Positions 24,187-32,444 of a DNA stretch of 34,838 nucleotides are shown here, piece by piece; within the stretch, counting starts at the first letter, position 1; each line of letters opens with the position of its first letter. The DNA is taken from assembly GCA_018675995.1 (NCBI GenBank), contig JABGWZ010000223.1:1-34838 (forward strand), read 5' to 3'. The translations under genes were made by a program, and so were the position numbers. This DNA is from Opitutia bacterium (GTDB taxonomy: Bacteria; Verrucomicrobiota; Verrucomicrobiia; Opitutales; Seribacteraceae). Under the pieces are notes generated by a model. It was not told where the DNA came from, did not search any database, and worked only from the letters and a program-made list of their open reading frames with translations.

Positions 24187-24855
24187 ATGGTTAAAAAACC
24201 TAGTGGAAAAAACAAAAAGCGGTATAACAATAACCGCGATTACATCCGTAAAAACGATAAAATTCGAGCCAGAGAAGTTCGGGTTGTTGGTCCAGAAGGT
24301 GAAATGCTTGGTGTCATGCCACCAGAAGAGGCTCTGAAAATCGCCAAATCACACCATTTGGATCTTGTCGAGGTTGCATCGAGTGCGGTGCCTCCCGTTT
24401 GTAGAATATTGGAATTTGGTAAATACAAATATGAACTTAGCAAGCAAAAGAAAAAGAAGACCAAAACTTCAAAACGCGTAAAAGAAGCGAAGTTTCGTCC
24501 TCGGATTGAGGAGCATGACTATGTAACGAAATTACGTCGTTCTGAGAAATTTTTACACCAGGGCAATAAGCTAAAGATTACATTAATGTTTCGTGGTCGT
24601 GAAATGGAGCATATCGACTTGGGTATGAATCTTGTAAAACAGGCTATTCAAGATCTTGCCGGAGTTGGTAAGCCAGACGATACCCCAAAACTTAATGGAC
24701 GCTTTATTATCGTGAGCATGTCTCCATTACCGAAGCATCTTAGGGTACTTAAGTTTAATTCGCTCGAAGAAATTGATTCCGTAGATGATGAGGAGGACGA
24801 CGAAGAAGATTTCGAAGAGGATTCCTCTGCAGATACTGTAGAAGCGGCATCTTGA
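24187..24855 (+). CDS. infC: Translation initiation factor IF-3
   Basis: 222 aa. The N domain (about 22-95) has KIRAREVRVVGPEGEMLGVM and AKSHHLDLVEVASSAVPPVC; the linker is Lys-rich. The C domain has VKEAKFRPRIEEHDY, KFLHQGNKLKITLMFRGREM, and ends before MSPLPKHLRVLKF. IF-3 binds the 30S subunit and enforces start-codon selection. Two oddities: an ATG start instead of the rare AUU used in enterobacteria, and a strongly acidic C-terminal tail of about 25 residues (SVDDEEDDEEDFEEDSSAD) beyond the normal end. The usual downstream rpmI-rplT genes are absent; crcB follows after 26 bp. Confidence 0.95.
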   Translation: MVKKPSGKNKKRYNNNRDYIRKNDKIRAREVRVVGPEGEMLGVMPPEEALKIAKSHHLDLVEVASSAVPPVCRILEFGKYKYELSKQKKKKTKTSKRVKEAKFRPRIEEHDYVTKLRRSEKFLHQGNKLKITLMFRGREMEHIDLGMNLVKQAIQDLAGVGKPDDTPKLNGRFIIVSMSPLPKHLRVLKFNSLEEIDSVDDEEDDEEDFEEDSSADTVEAAS

Positions 24856-24881
24856 TCTGCTGATTTCATTACTTTTTTTCT

Positions 24882-25253
24882 ATGGACTGGAAGTTCCTGC
24901 TGCTAGTTGCAAGTGGTGGAGCAATAGGATCAATTTTTAGAGCAATTATCTTAGTTCTATGTCGCTCTTGGATGCCTTGGCAGACAGTACTTACAAATGT
25001 ATTGGGTGCTTTTTTGGTTGGCATACTACTGAGGTATTGGGAACAAAATAGTGAACCTTATTTTTTCCGTGCTTTTTGGATGATTGGCCTTTGTGGTGGC
25101 TTTACCACATTTTCCACTTTTGGTTTGGATGCTTACAGTTTTCTTAAATCCGGCCTTTGGTTGAATATGTTTGTTTACGTAACTATCAGCTTTGTTGGCA
25201 CATTATGTGGAATTTTCCTGGGTTTTAAACTGTGCAGTGTATTTAGTCCTTAA
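24882..25253 (+). CDS. crcB: Fluoride channel CrcB/FluC
   Basis: 123 aa with four hydrophobic segments. Family motifs are present: SGGAIGSIFRAIIL, LTNVLGAFLVGILL and LCGGFTTFSTFGLDAY, the last holding the fluoride-lining Phe and Thr/Ser and the central sodium site region. Fluc channels are dual-topology homodimers that export fluoride. Only 26 bp separate it from infC and they contain no fluoride-riboswitch structure, so it probably depends on read-through from infC. Confidence 0.93.
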   Translation: MDWKFLLLVASGGAIGSIFRAIILVLCRSWMPWQTVLTNVLGAFLVGILLRYWEQNSEPYFFRAFWMIGLCGGFTTFSTFGLDAYSFLKSGLWLNMFVYVTISFVGTLCGIFLGFKLCSVFSP

Positions 25254-25299
25254 AATTCTTCCCGCTTGCTTAGAATCGGCCTTTGTGTGAGGTTATACC

Positions 25300-26175
25300 G
25301 TGGTTTTTAGATTCATACTATTCCTAAATTTAAGCTTTGTTCATTTATACGGTGTGGTTTCGCCCAATCCATTTTTAAGGCCTGGTTCAAACCAAAAACC
25401 TCCTATCAGTAAACCTCTTCCCGTAAAGAAGACTGTTATCCGACCAAATATCGCTAAGGAAGTAGATTTTAAAGGATACTTTATTCTTAAGGGTCAGCCA
25501 TATTTTTCTCTTTTTAATAGAAAGGTTAACCATAGTGAATGGATTACTTTAAGCGAAAAAACCTATGAGGAATTTATGGCTCAATCCTTTGATTTAGAAA
25601 CTGAAACTTTGACTGTTCTTTATGAAGGACAATCTTTTGACCTGAAACTCATTGACGCAAAATCAGGGTCAGGTTTACCTACTTCAATTGGAAATCCATC
25701 TCCTGTTACTAAATCTGTTCCCGGAGCAGGAAAGCCGACTGTATCAAAAAGAATGCCACCTAAGCCACCTTTCGTCCCTTCGCTCCCCGCCAATGTCCCA
25801 TTCACTCAAAATCAACAACCGGTTAGTTCATTGTCAGGTTTTACCTCCAATGGGGTAAGTTCATCTAGAAGTGTACCAGGTCTATCACTTCCAGGTTTGC
25901 CTTATCCTGGGGCTTTGCCAAGGCGATCCGTTCCTAATAATGTGTTACCCTTAAGGTCTGGTCAGGGAAATACGCTTAATGGGAATAGCGGTAGTTCTGG
26001 GATTTCAACACCTAGAGCAATCATGCCAAATAATACTTTAGCCACTGACCCTGTTGATTCTGGTAAGTCTGAGAGTTCTGATGCCTTTAATTTGCAAAAT
26101 TTACCGCCCCCGCCGCCCCCGCCGAATATTTTACCGCCGAGTCCTCCCCCAAATATCCAACCCGCTCGTGAATAA
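25300..26175 (+). CDS. Secreted proline-rich protein of unknown function
   Basis: 291 aa from a GTG start that gives a signal peptide (FRFILFLNLSFVHLYGVVS). The first third is a small globular part: VDFKGYFILKGQPYFSLF, then HSEWITL, then FDLETETLTVLYEGQSFDLK, resembling the beta-domain of many Opitutae secretion-associated proteins. The remainder is low complexity, rich in Pro, Ser, Gly and Asn, ending with a polyproline run (PPPPPPPNILPPSPPPN). It probably works in the periplasm or at the cell surface. Its last 8 bp overlap the preferred GTG start of the protease gene, suggesting coupling. Function unknown. Confidence 0.65.
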   Translation: MVFRFILFLNLSFVHLYGVVSPNPFLRPGSNQKPPISKPLPVKKTVIRPNIAKEVDFKGYFILKGQPYFSLFNRKVNHSEWITLSEKTYEEFMAQSFDLETETLTVLYEGQSFDLKLIDAKSGSGLPTSIGNPSPVTKSVPGAGKPTVSKRMPPKPPFVPSLPANVPFTQNQQPVSSLSGFTSNGVSSSRSVPGLSLPGLPYPGALPRRSVPNNVLPLRSGQGNTLNGNSGSSGISTPRAIMPNNTLATDPVDSGKSESSDAFNLQNLPPPPPPPNILPPSPPPNIQPARE

Positions 26176-27451
26176 TACTTGTATTTATATTTGGTTAATA
26201 ATCTTAATACCTATTTCTTCGTTCTCCAATGAAAGGAGAATTGGAAAGTTGAATACCTTAAGTTGGGAAAATTATTTTAATCTTGGGTCTAACACGAGTC
26301 CTTACTCCGCTGGTACATATTATCCGGATTTATCTTGTGTGGGTGCAGTCGTAACGGATGATTTGTATGGCACCGGTACTCTAGTTGCTCCTAATGTTGT
26401 GGTGACTGCCGCTCATGTGTTAAAAAACTATTGGTCCAGCCCAACACCGGTTCCAAGCGAATGGCAGTTCATTTTACATACCGATTATGAAAAAGCATCA
26501 AGCACGGTTACTTACGATGTAGAATCTATTATTCTTCACCCTGGGTGGAATAAGCGGCTCAGTCAAAACAGTGGAACTGGGGATGGGGATCGGTTAGGGG
26601 TTGATATAGCTTTATTGCTTCTAAAAACCTCTGTTGTGGGGGTCTTCCCGGCAAAATTGCCTACCGGGGCTTTGGAAACTGTTGGTACTCGAGCTGTGCT
26701 TGCGGGGTACGGAAGAATGGTAGATGGAAGTTCCGGGGTTGTGAGTTCCAGTAATAGTATTCGAATCGGGGGAGAGAATACCTTGGATCGTGTAGTTGCT
26801 GATGTCGATGCCCCAGGTGTTGACTCATCGAGTAAGGGCGGGTTATTAGCAGTAGATTTTGATTCTCCTCAAAATAATCAAAATACTCTTTCAGATGTTT
26901 CGCCTACTATTGATTATCTGGGATCAGGTACAAGTTCAGCTTCCCCATTATCATTAGAGGCAAGTTCTGCGATTGGAGATAGTGGCGGACCGGCTTTTAT
27001 ATATGATAACCTAGGATGGCGTTCGGTGGGGGTAGTTTCATACGGAACATCTGATTCCACATATGGAGATATTACTGTATACACTCGGGTGGCAAATCAT
27101 TTATCTTGGATTAAATCTTATTTACCAAGCTGGGCACAGGCTAGGCAGATTTCATATTCTGGTTGGCTAGAACTTGATTGGTTTGGTTTTTTTTATGCTC
27201 TCACAAGCAATTGGAATTATCATGCTGTCCATGGCTGGTTTTATTCAATCGATTCCGATGGCGAGTCCTTATGGGGTTGGCAAAACGACCATGTAGGGTG
27301 GTGGTGGAGTGGGCTTGGTGTTTACCCATTTCTGTATTCCACTGGTCTTGGTAAATGGATTTATGTGAATATTGCGAAATCTAATAAAGATGTTCTTTAT
27401 TATTACGATTATGACTTGGCTGATTGGGTATCATTAAGTCTCTCAAATTGA
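26168..27451 (+). CDS. Secreted trypsin-like (S1) serine protease with Trp-rich C-terminal module
   Basis: 427 aa from GTG 26168. The frame extends further left to 26054, but that part only reads the polyproline coding region of the previous gene out of frame, and GTG 26168 gives a good signal peptide (CIYIWLIILIPISSFS). The S1 catalytic triad is complete: His83 in VVTAAHVLKN, Asp146 in GVDIALLLLK, Ser272 in GDSGGPAF. Residues about 329-427 form a separate module rich in Trp and Tyr (WFYSIDSDGESLWGW, GWWWSGLGVYPFLY, GKWIYVN, YYYDYDLADW). It may bind the envelope or a carbohydrate. The protein is likely periplasmic or extracellular. Confidence 0.85.
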   Translation: MNNTCIYIWLIILIPISSFSNERRIGKLNTLSWENYFNLGSNTSPYSAGTYYPDLSCVGAVVTDDLYGTGTLVAPNVVVTAAHVLKNYWSSPTPVPSEWQFILHTDYEKASSTVTYDVESIILHPGWNKRLSQNSGTGDGDRLGVDIALLLLKTSVVGVFPAKLPTGALETVGTRAVLAGYGRMVDGSSGVVSSSNSIRIGGENTLDRVVADVDAPGVDSSSKGGLLAVDFDSPQNNQNTLSDVSPTIDYLGSGTSSASPLSLEASSAIGDSGGPAFIYDNLGWRSVGVVSYGTSDSTYGDITVYTRVANHLSWIKSYLPSWAQARQISYSGWLELDWFGFFYALTSNWNYHAVHGWFYSIDSDGESLWGWQNDHVGWWWSGLGVYPFLYSTGLGKWIYVNIAKSNKDVLYYYDYDLADWVSLSLSN

Positions 27452-27477
27452 CCCATTTACACGCTAATAAAACTTTC

Positions 27478-28284
27478 ATGGAACCCATAAAAAGTATTTT
27501 TTCTAAAAGAGAATTGTTGTGGCAGTTTCTATTGCGGAATGTGAGGCAAAGGCACCGTGGGAGCGTATTGGGTGCATTATGGTTAGTTGTTAATCCTTTG
27601 CTTATGCTTGGGTTGTATGTGTTTGCTTTTGGTATTGTATTCGGTGGTCGATTTACTGATTCTCCGGATGAGTCCACTTTGGATTATGCACTTGGAGTTT
27701 TTTTGGGGTTGAGCGTTTTGGGGTTGGTTTCCGGTTCAATCGGAGTGTCCCCTAGCATAATTGTGAGTCAGCCTAATTTTGTTAAAAAAGTGGTTTTCCC
27801 ATTGGAGATTCTCCCCACAGCAATGATTGGTGCCTTAAGTTATGATTTACTAATTGGTCTGGGTTTGTGTTTAATTGGAATTTGTTTTCTTGGGGCAGGG
27901 GTTTCGCTAAATTTTCTTTTAATCCCTATTCTTATTGGACCCGTTTTTCTTATCGCACTTGGGGTATCATGGTTTTTTTCTGCTCTTGGTGTCTTTATTC
28001 GCGATGTTAGTCACCTAGGCTCGTTTCTTGGGCTAGCCCTTTTGTATTCGAGTGGGGTTTTTTATTCTGCTGATAAGGCTCGTGATGCTGCTCCCGGAAT
28101 CTGGAAGTTTTTACAATGGAACCCTCTTTTACAGATAATTGATTCTTTGCGTAAGGTAACTATTTGGGGAGGCGAACCCGACTGGGGTTCAATCGGATAC
28201 GCATGGTTTTTTGGGATTATTGTACTTGCAGGAGGTTCCTGGTTTTTTAACCGATTACGACCAACTTTTGCAGATGTACTCTAG
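27478..28284 (+). CDS. Polysaccharide-export ABC-2 permease (Wzm-like)
   Basis: 268 aa from ATG 27478; a TTG at 27424 would overlap the protease gene by 28 bp. It begins with the amphipathic FSKRELLWQFLLRNVRQRHR, then GSVLGALWLVVNPLLMLGLY: the typical Wzm/TagG N terminus followed by about six transmembrane helices. FVKKVVFPLEILP matches the family's cytoplasmic gate helix. Such permeases export lipid-linked O-antigen or other polysaccharide chains together with an ATPase (Wzt). No ATPase gene is present within the window, so it must lie elsewhere. The gene ends the long plus-strand run at the terminator at 28283-28306. Confidence 0.85.
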   Translation: MEPIKSIFSKRELLWQFLLRNVRQRHRGSVLGALWLVVNPLLMLGLYVFAFGIVFGGRFTDSPDESTLDYALGVFLGLSVLGLVSGSIGVSPSIIVSQPNFVKKVVFPLEILPTAMIGALSYDLLIGLGLCLIGICFLGAGVSLNFLLIPILIGPVFLIALGVSWFFSALGVFIRDVSHLGSFLGLALLYSSGVFYSADKARDAAPGIWKFLQWNPLLQIIDSLRKVTIWGGEPDWGSIGYAWFFGIIVLAGGSWFFNRLRPTFADVL

Positions 28285-28306
28285 AGCTTAGATGTAAAGC
28301 TCTTTT
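28283..28306 (+). terminator. Rho-independent terminator after the ABC permease
   Basis: AGAGCTT (28283-28289) pairs with AAGCTCT (28297-28303) over a 7-nt loop and runs into TTTT. The stem starts within the stop codon of the permease gene and lies in the last codons of the convergent glycosyltransferase gene. The reverse direction has no U-run. Confidence 0.6.
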
Positions 28307-29394
28307 GCTAATTTTTCCCATGTATGATCTTTTGCCCATTCCTTACCTGCTTTGCCCATTTTACTTCTCAAGATATTATCTTCGATCAATGTTGCGAGAG
28401 CATGTTTTAATTCGGATGGATTTTGGGGATTGGTAAGGATGCCAGTTATGCCATCCTTAACTGCATCTTCTACCCCACCAATATTGTGTGCTAAGATAGG
28501 AAGCCCATGCGAAGATGCTTCGAGATAGACGAACCCAAAACCTTCCACACTGTTCGACCTAGGCATCGATGCTAGAGCGAAAATGTCTGCTTCTTGGTAG
28601 CATTTCTTTAATTGCTTGTCATTAATGTCACCTAAAAAAGTAATCTTAAAACCAAGTCCCTTGCTTTGTTCAAGTAGTTGCTTATGAAACCTCTCTTTGA
28701 TTATTGGTCCGGCAAAGACGCATTCGATATTATCTTTTAATTTTGTAGGCAGAGCATGAATTGCACTGAGTATTTGGTCCTGTCCTTTTCGGGGGTGAAT
28801 ACGAGCTACGCTAAGAATTTTGATTTTACCTTTAACCGTATTTTCTACTTTTCTTTCATGTACCCCCGATATATTTCTCGCTGCTGCTCCTGGAAATAAG
28901 AAAATTTTATCTGCAATATTTGGAAATATTTTCAAAAGTTCTTTGCGATTGAAATTTGATAAAACATGAATTTTCTTTGATTGGTTCAAAACTTTACAAA
29001 ATAAGGCTCTTTCAATCGGGTTTTTGCAAAATCGAATGAGTTCAGATCCGTGAATTGTAATTATAAAGTTAGGATTATTTCTTATTAACCACCCAAATCT
29101 GATCCATGCACGCAAGCTTCCAGGTTCTGCAAAGTGAAGAATGGTATTCTGGGTAAACTGTTTTTGCCGTTTTTTAATTTCGCGGAATAACTTCCAACTG
29201 CAAGCCCAGTCCTGGCTTCCTTTAAGAGGTAATTGACAAATATGCTCCTCATCGCTGGCATAATTTGGAACCCAGGCTTCAATACTATCTTCAAGTTTTC
29301 TCTTTGCATGGACTAATTCTTCACAATACACACCTGCCCCTCCTCTTTTGGGTGGATATTCGTGTGCCATTATTATGATCTTTTTGTTGTCCAT
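28288..29394 (-). CDS. GT4-family glycosyltransferase
   Basis: 368 aa, GT-B fold. The N-terminal domain begins with IIIMAHEYPPKRGGAGVYCE, a pattern of GT4 acceptor-side loops; ITIHGSELIRF follows. The C-terminal domain has ILSVARIHPRKGQDQIL, then FLGDINDKQLKKCYQEAD, and the nucleotide-sugar loop SNSVEGFGFVYLEASSHGLP, with the E-x7-E spacing. It probably adds a sugar in surface polysaccharide synthesis, matching the neighbouring export permease. It is convergent with that gene (3 bp apart) and divergent from the SDR gene (72 bp between start codons). The sugar specificity cannot be read. Confidence 0.9.
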   Translation of the reverse strand: MDNKKIIIMAHEYPPKRGGAGVYCEELVHAKRKLEDSIEAWVPNYASDEEHICQLPLKGSQDWACSWKLFREIKKRQKQFTQNTILHFAEPGSLRAWIRFGWLIRNNPNFIITIHGSELIRFCKNPIERALFCKVLNQSKKIHVLSNFNRKELLKIFPNIADKIFLFPGAAARNISGVHERKVENTVKGKIKILSVARIHPRKGQDQILSAIHALPTKLKDNIECVFAGPIIKERFHKQLLEQSKGLGFKITFLGDINDKQLKKCYQEADIFALASMPRSNSVEGFGFVYLEASSHGLPILAHNIGGVEDAVKDGITGILTNPQNPSELKHALATLIEDNILRSKMGKAGKEWAKDHTWEKLAKELYI

Positions 29395-29466
29395 ATGAGT
29401 GAGTTCTTTATTCTTTATTGGATCAGCCTTTCTGCAACGATCAAAATTTATTTTAAGGCATATTTA

Positions 29467-30273
29467 ATGAAAATAAAAAAAGCATTAGTTACAGGAGGGA
29501 CATCTGGGATAGGATTAGCAATTTGTGAACAATTGCTTGCTGGTGGCTCGGAAGTTTATTCCGTTTCTCGGAATCCTCACAAATGTGAAAAGCGAGCAAA
29601 TTTTCACCCGTTACAACTCGACCTAGCAGATTTATCTGCAGTCTTTGAATTTTGTGAAAATTTCATTATGAAACATGGCATACCAGATCTGTTAATTAAT
29701 AACGCAGGTTATGGTGTTTTTTACGATTGGATTAGGTTTCCACGCAATGAGATTGAGAAACAGATAAATGTTTTGTTTTCCAGTCCAGTTCTAATGTGTA
29801 AATCATTTGCACCGAAAATGGCAGAAAGGGGAGGGGTTATTATTAATATAAGCTCATTGGCCGTTTTATATCCACTGCCCTTCATGCCCCTTTATAATGC
29901 AGGTAAATCTGCACTATCTGCTTTTACTAAATCCATGATTCTCGAAGGTAATAACAAACTTTGTTGGATAGATTTTCGTTTGGGAGATATTTCCACAGGT
30001 TTTAATCAATCGGCACCAAAGCAAGAATTTAAGCAGCAAAATCAATCAATGAGAAATGCATGGAATCAAATTGAGAAACAACTGGACGAGTCTCCAAACG
30101 CAGTTTTTGCTGCGAAGCAAATTATTCGTGCAGTTGATCGAAGAAAGGTAGGCACTCTATACGGTGGTGGATTCTTTCAGGCTCGAATTGCCCCTTTTTT
30201 ACGAATTTTCTTAGGAAATAGGATATTAGATTGGGTTTTACGTATAAGATATGGAATGTGTAAGATTTTTTAA
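29467..30273 (+). CDS. Short-chain dehydrogenase/reductase
   Basis: 268 aa from ATG 29467, chosen because the Rossmann motif follows at once (KKALVTGGTSGIG); upstream ATGs at 29395 and 29362 would add an unlikely leader. Classical SDR features are clear: TGGTSGIG, LINNAGYG, the catalytic Ser in NISSLAV, and YNAGK (Tyr-x3-Lys). The C terminus is hydrophobic/basic (FLRIFLGNRILDWVLRIRY), perhaps membrane-associated. Substrate is unknown; in this setting a sugar-nucleotide or lipid-carrier modification is possible. It is divergent from the GT4 gene. Confidence 0.85.
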   Translation: MKIKKALVTGGTSGIGLAICEQLLAGGSEVYSVSRNPHKCEKRANFHPLQLDLADLSAVFEFCENFIMKHGIPDLLINNAGYGVFYDWIRFPRNEIEKQINVLFSSPVLMCKSFAPKMAERGGVIINISSLAVLYPLPFMPLYNAGKSALSAFTKSMILEGNNKLCWIDFRLGDISTGFNQSAPKQEFKQQNQSMRNAWNQIEKQLDESPNAVFAAKQIIRAVDRRKVGTLYGGGFFQARIAPFLRIFLGNRILDWVLRIRYGMCKIF

Positions 30274-30343
30274 TTATGATGCGGGGAAAGCAATTTAACA
30301 TACAAATAAAAAATACCTTTCAACTTGCTTCTCACTATAAAAC

Positions 30344-30349
30344 TATAAT
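30344..30349 (+). promoter_or_regulatory. Consensus -10 box close to the 30358 start
   Basis: A perfect TATAAT lies 8 bp before ATG 30358. If used, transcription would begin almost at the start codon, giving a leaderless mRNA. There is no good -35 at 17 bp, so this is only a candidate. Confidence 0.25.
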
Positions 30350-30357
30350 AAATTACA

Positions 30358-31458
30358 ATGATGTCTTTGATTAAGAATGCCCTGCCAATTGTTTTTGTAT
30401 TTTTTTCCATTACAAATCTTTATGCTCAACCTACTATTTGGAACTCGGCTACATCATATAACATAGGTGATTTAGTCGTTTCTGGTGAATCTACGTACAT
30501 TGCTATTTCAGAAAGTTCTAACCAAGAACCCCCTAACGCTACCTATTGGACTGACCTTTCTGTTGCTGCATCAGCCTTAGGCGTTCCCGAAGAAACTGTT
30601 CCAACTCTTGATACAACTACCATTCTAGATAGCTTATCTGCCTTAGAAAGTCCGGATGACAATACGACATCTGTTAGCTCCTCCAAAATTATAAATATTT
30701 CCACAAATGGATATTCAGAAGCAGGTGCACAAAAAATGTCTGCCGGTTTCATTATTAGCGGAACTGAAAATTTAAAGGTTTATATAAAAGCTGAGAAATC
30801 ACAAGAAGCTGGTATAACCCCTCTAACAAATCCGAAATTACAGGTTTGGAATATCTCTAGAACATCGATGCTTTACGAAAATGACAATTGGGGAACAAAT
30901 TCCAATGTTTCTGAAATTAATGTATTGGGTGGAAGTTACCCACCGATTGAATCAACGGATGCAGCAGTTTTAGTTACTCTTGCACCCGGAGCATATCTAG
31001 TTGATGTTTTTGGTGCTGCTGGAAATACAGGAAAAGCCCTAGTAGCTGTAAATAATGTAGATTCAACTTCCAGTAGCCAATTAATCAACATTTCAACGAA
31101 TGGATACGCCTATACAGGTGCGCAGAAAATGTCAGCTGGCTTTATCATTTCTGGAACAGAAGATGTAAAAGTTTATATCAAGGCAGAAAAATCACAGGAA
31201 GCTGGCATTACGCCACTAACCAATCCGAAATTACAAATCTGGAACATATCGAGAACAACGATGCTTTATGAAAATGATAATTGGGGAACGAACTCTAATG
31301 TTTCTGAAATTAATGCATTAGGCGGAAGTTATCCACCGATTGAAGCTACGGATGCCGCTGTCTTGGTGACACTTTCGCCAGGGGCTTATCTTGCAGATGT
31401 TTTTGGTGCGTCTGGTAATGTTGGCAAAGCATTAGTTGCAATTAATAAAGTAAATTAA
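30358..31458 (+). CDS. Secreted protein with CBM5/12-like module and two tandem beta domains
   Basis: 366 aa with a signal peptide (1-23, ending LYAQ). Residues 26-67 (IWNSATSYNIGDLVVSGEST then ATYWTDL) fit a carbohydrate-binding module 5/12, the chitin-binding type-3 fold. After a Ser/Thr/Asp-rich linker come two copies of one domain (112-233 and 243-364), differing at about 15 of 122 positions. Each has MSAGFIISG, KVYIKAEKSQ, ENDNWGT, SYPPIE, and a PGAYL segment. This is the secreted domain common in Verrucomicrobiota and Acidobacteriota proteins ('GGFII.G...NDNW...LAPGAYT...G'). Probably an extracellular or surface adhesion or glycan-binding protein. It sits alone among glycosyltransferase genes. 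Confidence 0.75.
   Translation: MMSLIKNALPIVFVFFSITNLYAQPTIWNSATSYNIGDLVVSGESTYIAISESSNQEPPNATYWTDLSVAASALGVPEETVPTLDTTTILDSLSALESPDDNTTSVSSSKIINISTNGYSEAGAQKMSAGFIISGTENLKVYIKAEKSQEAGITPLTNPKLQVWNISRTSMLYENDNWGTNSNVSEINVLGGSYPPIESTDAAVLVTLAPGAYLVDVFGAAGNTGKALVAVNNVDSTSSSQLINISTNGYAYTGAQKMSAGFIISGTEDVKVYIKAEKSQEAGITPLTNPKLQIWNISRTTMLYENDNWGTNSNVSEINALGGSYPPIEATDAAVLVTLSPGAYLADVFGASGNVGKALVAINKVN
30691..31056 (+). repeat. Tandem domain repeat, copy 1
   Basis: Encodes residues 112-233 of the secreted protein. Copy 2 follows 27 bp later. Protein identity is high but codons have drifted: over the 23 residues from KVYIK to NPKLQ the two copies differ at 12 codons, all silent. Confidence 0.85.
31084..31449 (+). 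repeat. Tandem domain repeat, copy 2
   Basis: Encodes residues 243-364, offset by 131 residues from copy 1. The copies have the same length with no gaps. Confidence 0.85.
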
Positions 31459-31529
31459 CAATGTTATAGGTTTAGTTCCTAAGATTTTAATTTATTAGTT
31501 GAGCTAACATATGACCCAATATTTACTAT

Positions 31530-32444
31530 TTAAGTTTTTTTCAGAAAACCTTTTGAGTGTGCAATTTGCGTAGCTAGATTTTTTTTAAAACAATAAAGAT
31601 AATCCTTTGGTTTTAAGGACTTTTCTTTAACTAAATATTTAATATCAGTTGATGTATCAGAAAGATTTTTTTTGATCGCTGCATAAAAGTTGATTTGCAA
31701 ATCGTAATTAAAATAACTATCAAAAAATTTAATTTCTGTAGTGGCTCTTTTGTACATTCCAAAAAAGCTAAAATTATGCGAGTGAAATACTAGGGCTTCG
31801 CTTTGATAGGCCAAACAATATCCTGCTTCGATTACTTTTTTTGCCCAAGTTTGATCTTCACCAAAATCAACATTTGGAAAAGGGATTTCTTCCCAAACTG
31901 TTCTTCTTATTCCAGAATTATTATTTGAAAAGAAATGTAGTGTCTGTCTTAGCGAAACATTATTTTCGTATTCATTCCAATCATTAATTTTTCGAATTGG
32001 TAATTCGTTCATACTCTCAAAGTGTAGATCGAGATCTCTTTGGATTAGTTTAGGGTGATTTAAATGAGCAATGTGCCTGCCAAAGACTCCAGCAATGTTT
32101 TTATCTTCAAATGTTTTCACCATTGTAGATAACCAATTATCCCGTACTGGAAGGGAATCTTGAGTTAGGAGAAGAATAATTTCCCCACTACTTTGTTTAA
32201 TTGCCTGATTTCTAGTTTTCCCGTGCTGAAAATCTATTTTATTAATCGTTATTAATTTAAATGGTATTTTGGAGTTATTAAAAAGTTCTTGTATCTGATT
32301 TATTGAGTCATCAGAACTTTCTGAATCAATTATTACTATTTCCCAAGAATCTTTATAGTCTTGAACAAGAAGTTTTTTACATACTTCCAGCAATAAATCA
32401 CCACCGTTAAAAGTCGGTATTATAACGCTAGCTTTTTTGTTCAT
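31530..32444 (-). CDS. GT2-family glycosyltransferase
   Basis: 304 aa, GT-A fold. ASVIIPTFNGGDLL opens the nucleotide-binding part, followed by EIVIIDSESSDDS and FQHGKTRNQAIKQSSGEIIL. LLTQDSLPVRDNWL carries the QDS motif in place of the usual DxD, as in rhamnosyltransferase-like GT2 enzymes. The acceptor region has NSGIRRTVWEEIPFP and FGEDQTWAKKVIEAG (the ED general-base region). No membrane segment is seen. It overlaps the upstream fusion glycosyltransferase gene by 4 bp (ATGA), so the two are coupled and likely act on the same polymer. Confidence 0.9.
   Translation of the reverse strand: MNKKASVIIPTFNGGDLLLEVCKKLLVQDYKDSWEIVIIDSESSDDSINQIQELFNNSKIPFKLITINKIDFQHGKTRNQAIKQSSGEIILLLTQDSLPVRDNWLSTMVKTFEDKNIAGVFGRHIAHLNHPKLIQRDLDLHFESMNELPIRKINDWNEYENNVSLRQTLHFFSNNNSGIRRTVWEEIPFPNVDFGEDQTWAKKVIEAGYCLAYQSEALVFHSHNFSFFGMYKRATTEIKFFDSYFNYDLQINFYAAIKKNLSDTSTDIKYLVKEKSLKPKDYLYCFKKNLATQIAHSKGFLKKT

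Noticed and set aside
24856-24881. Fluoride riboswitch ahead of crcB
   Set aside because: Only 26 bp separate crcB from infC, too short for the aptamer, and no matching structure is seen.
31459-31529. Terminator between the convergent genes
   Set aside because: Only weak A/T pairing (TTAG/CTAA) and no GC-rich stem.
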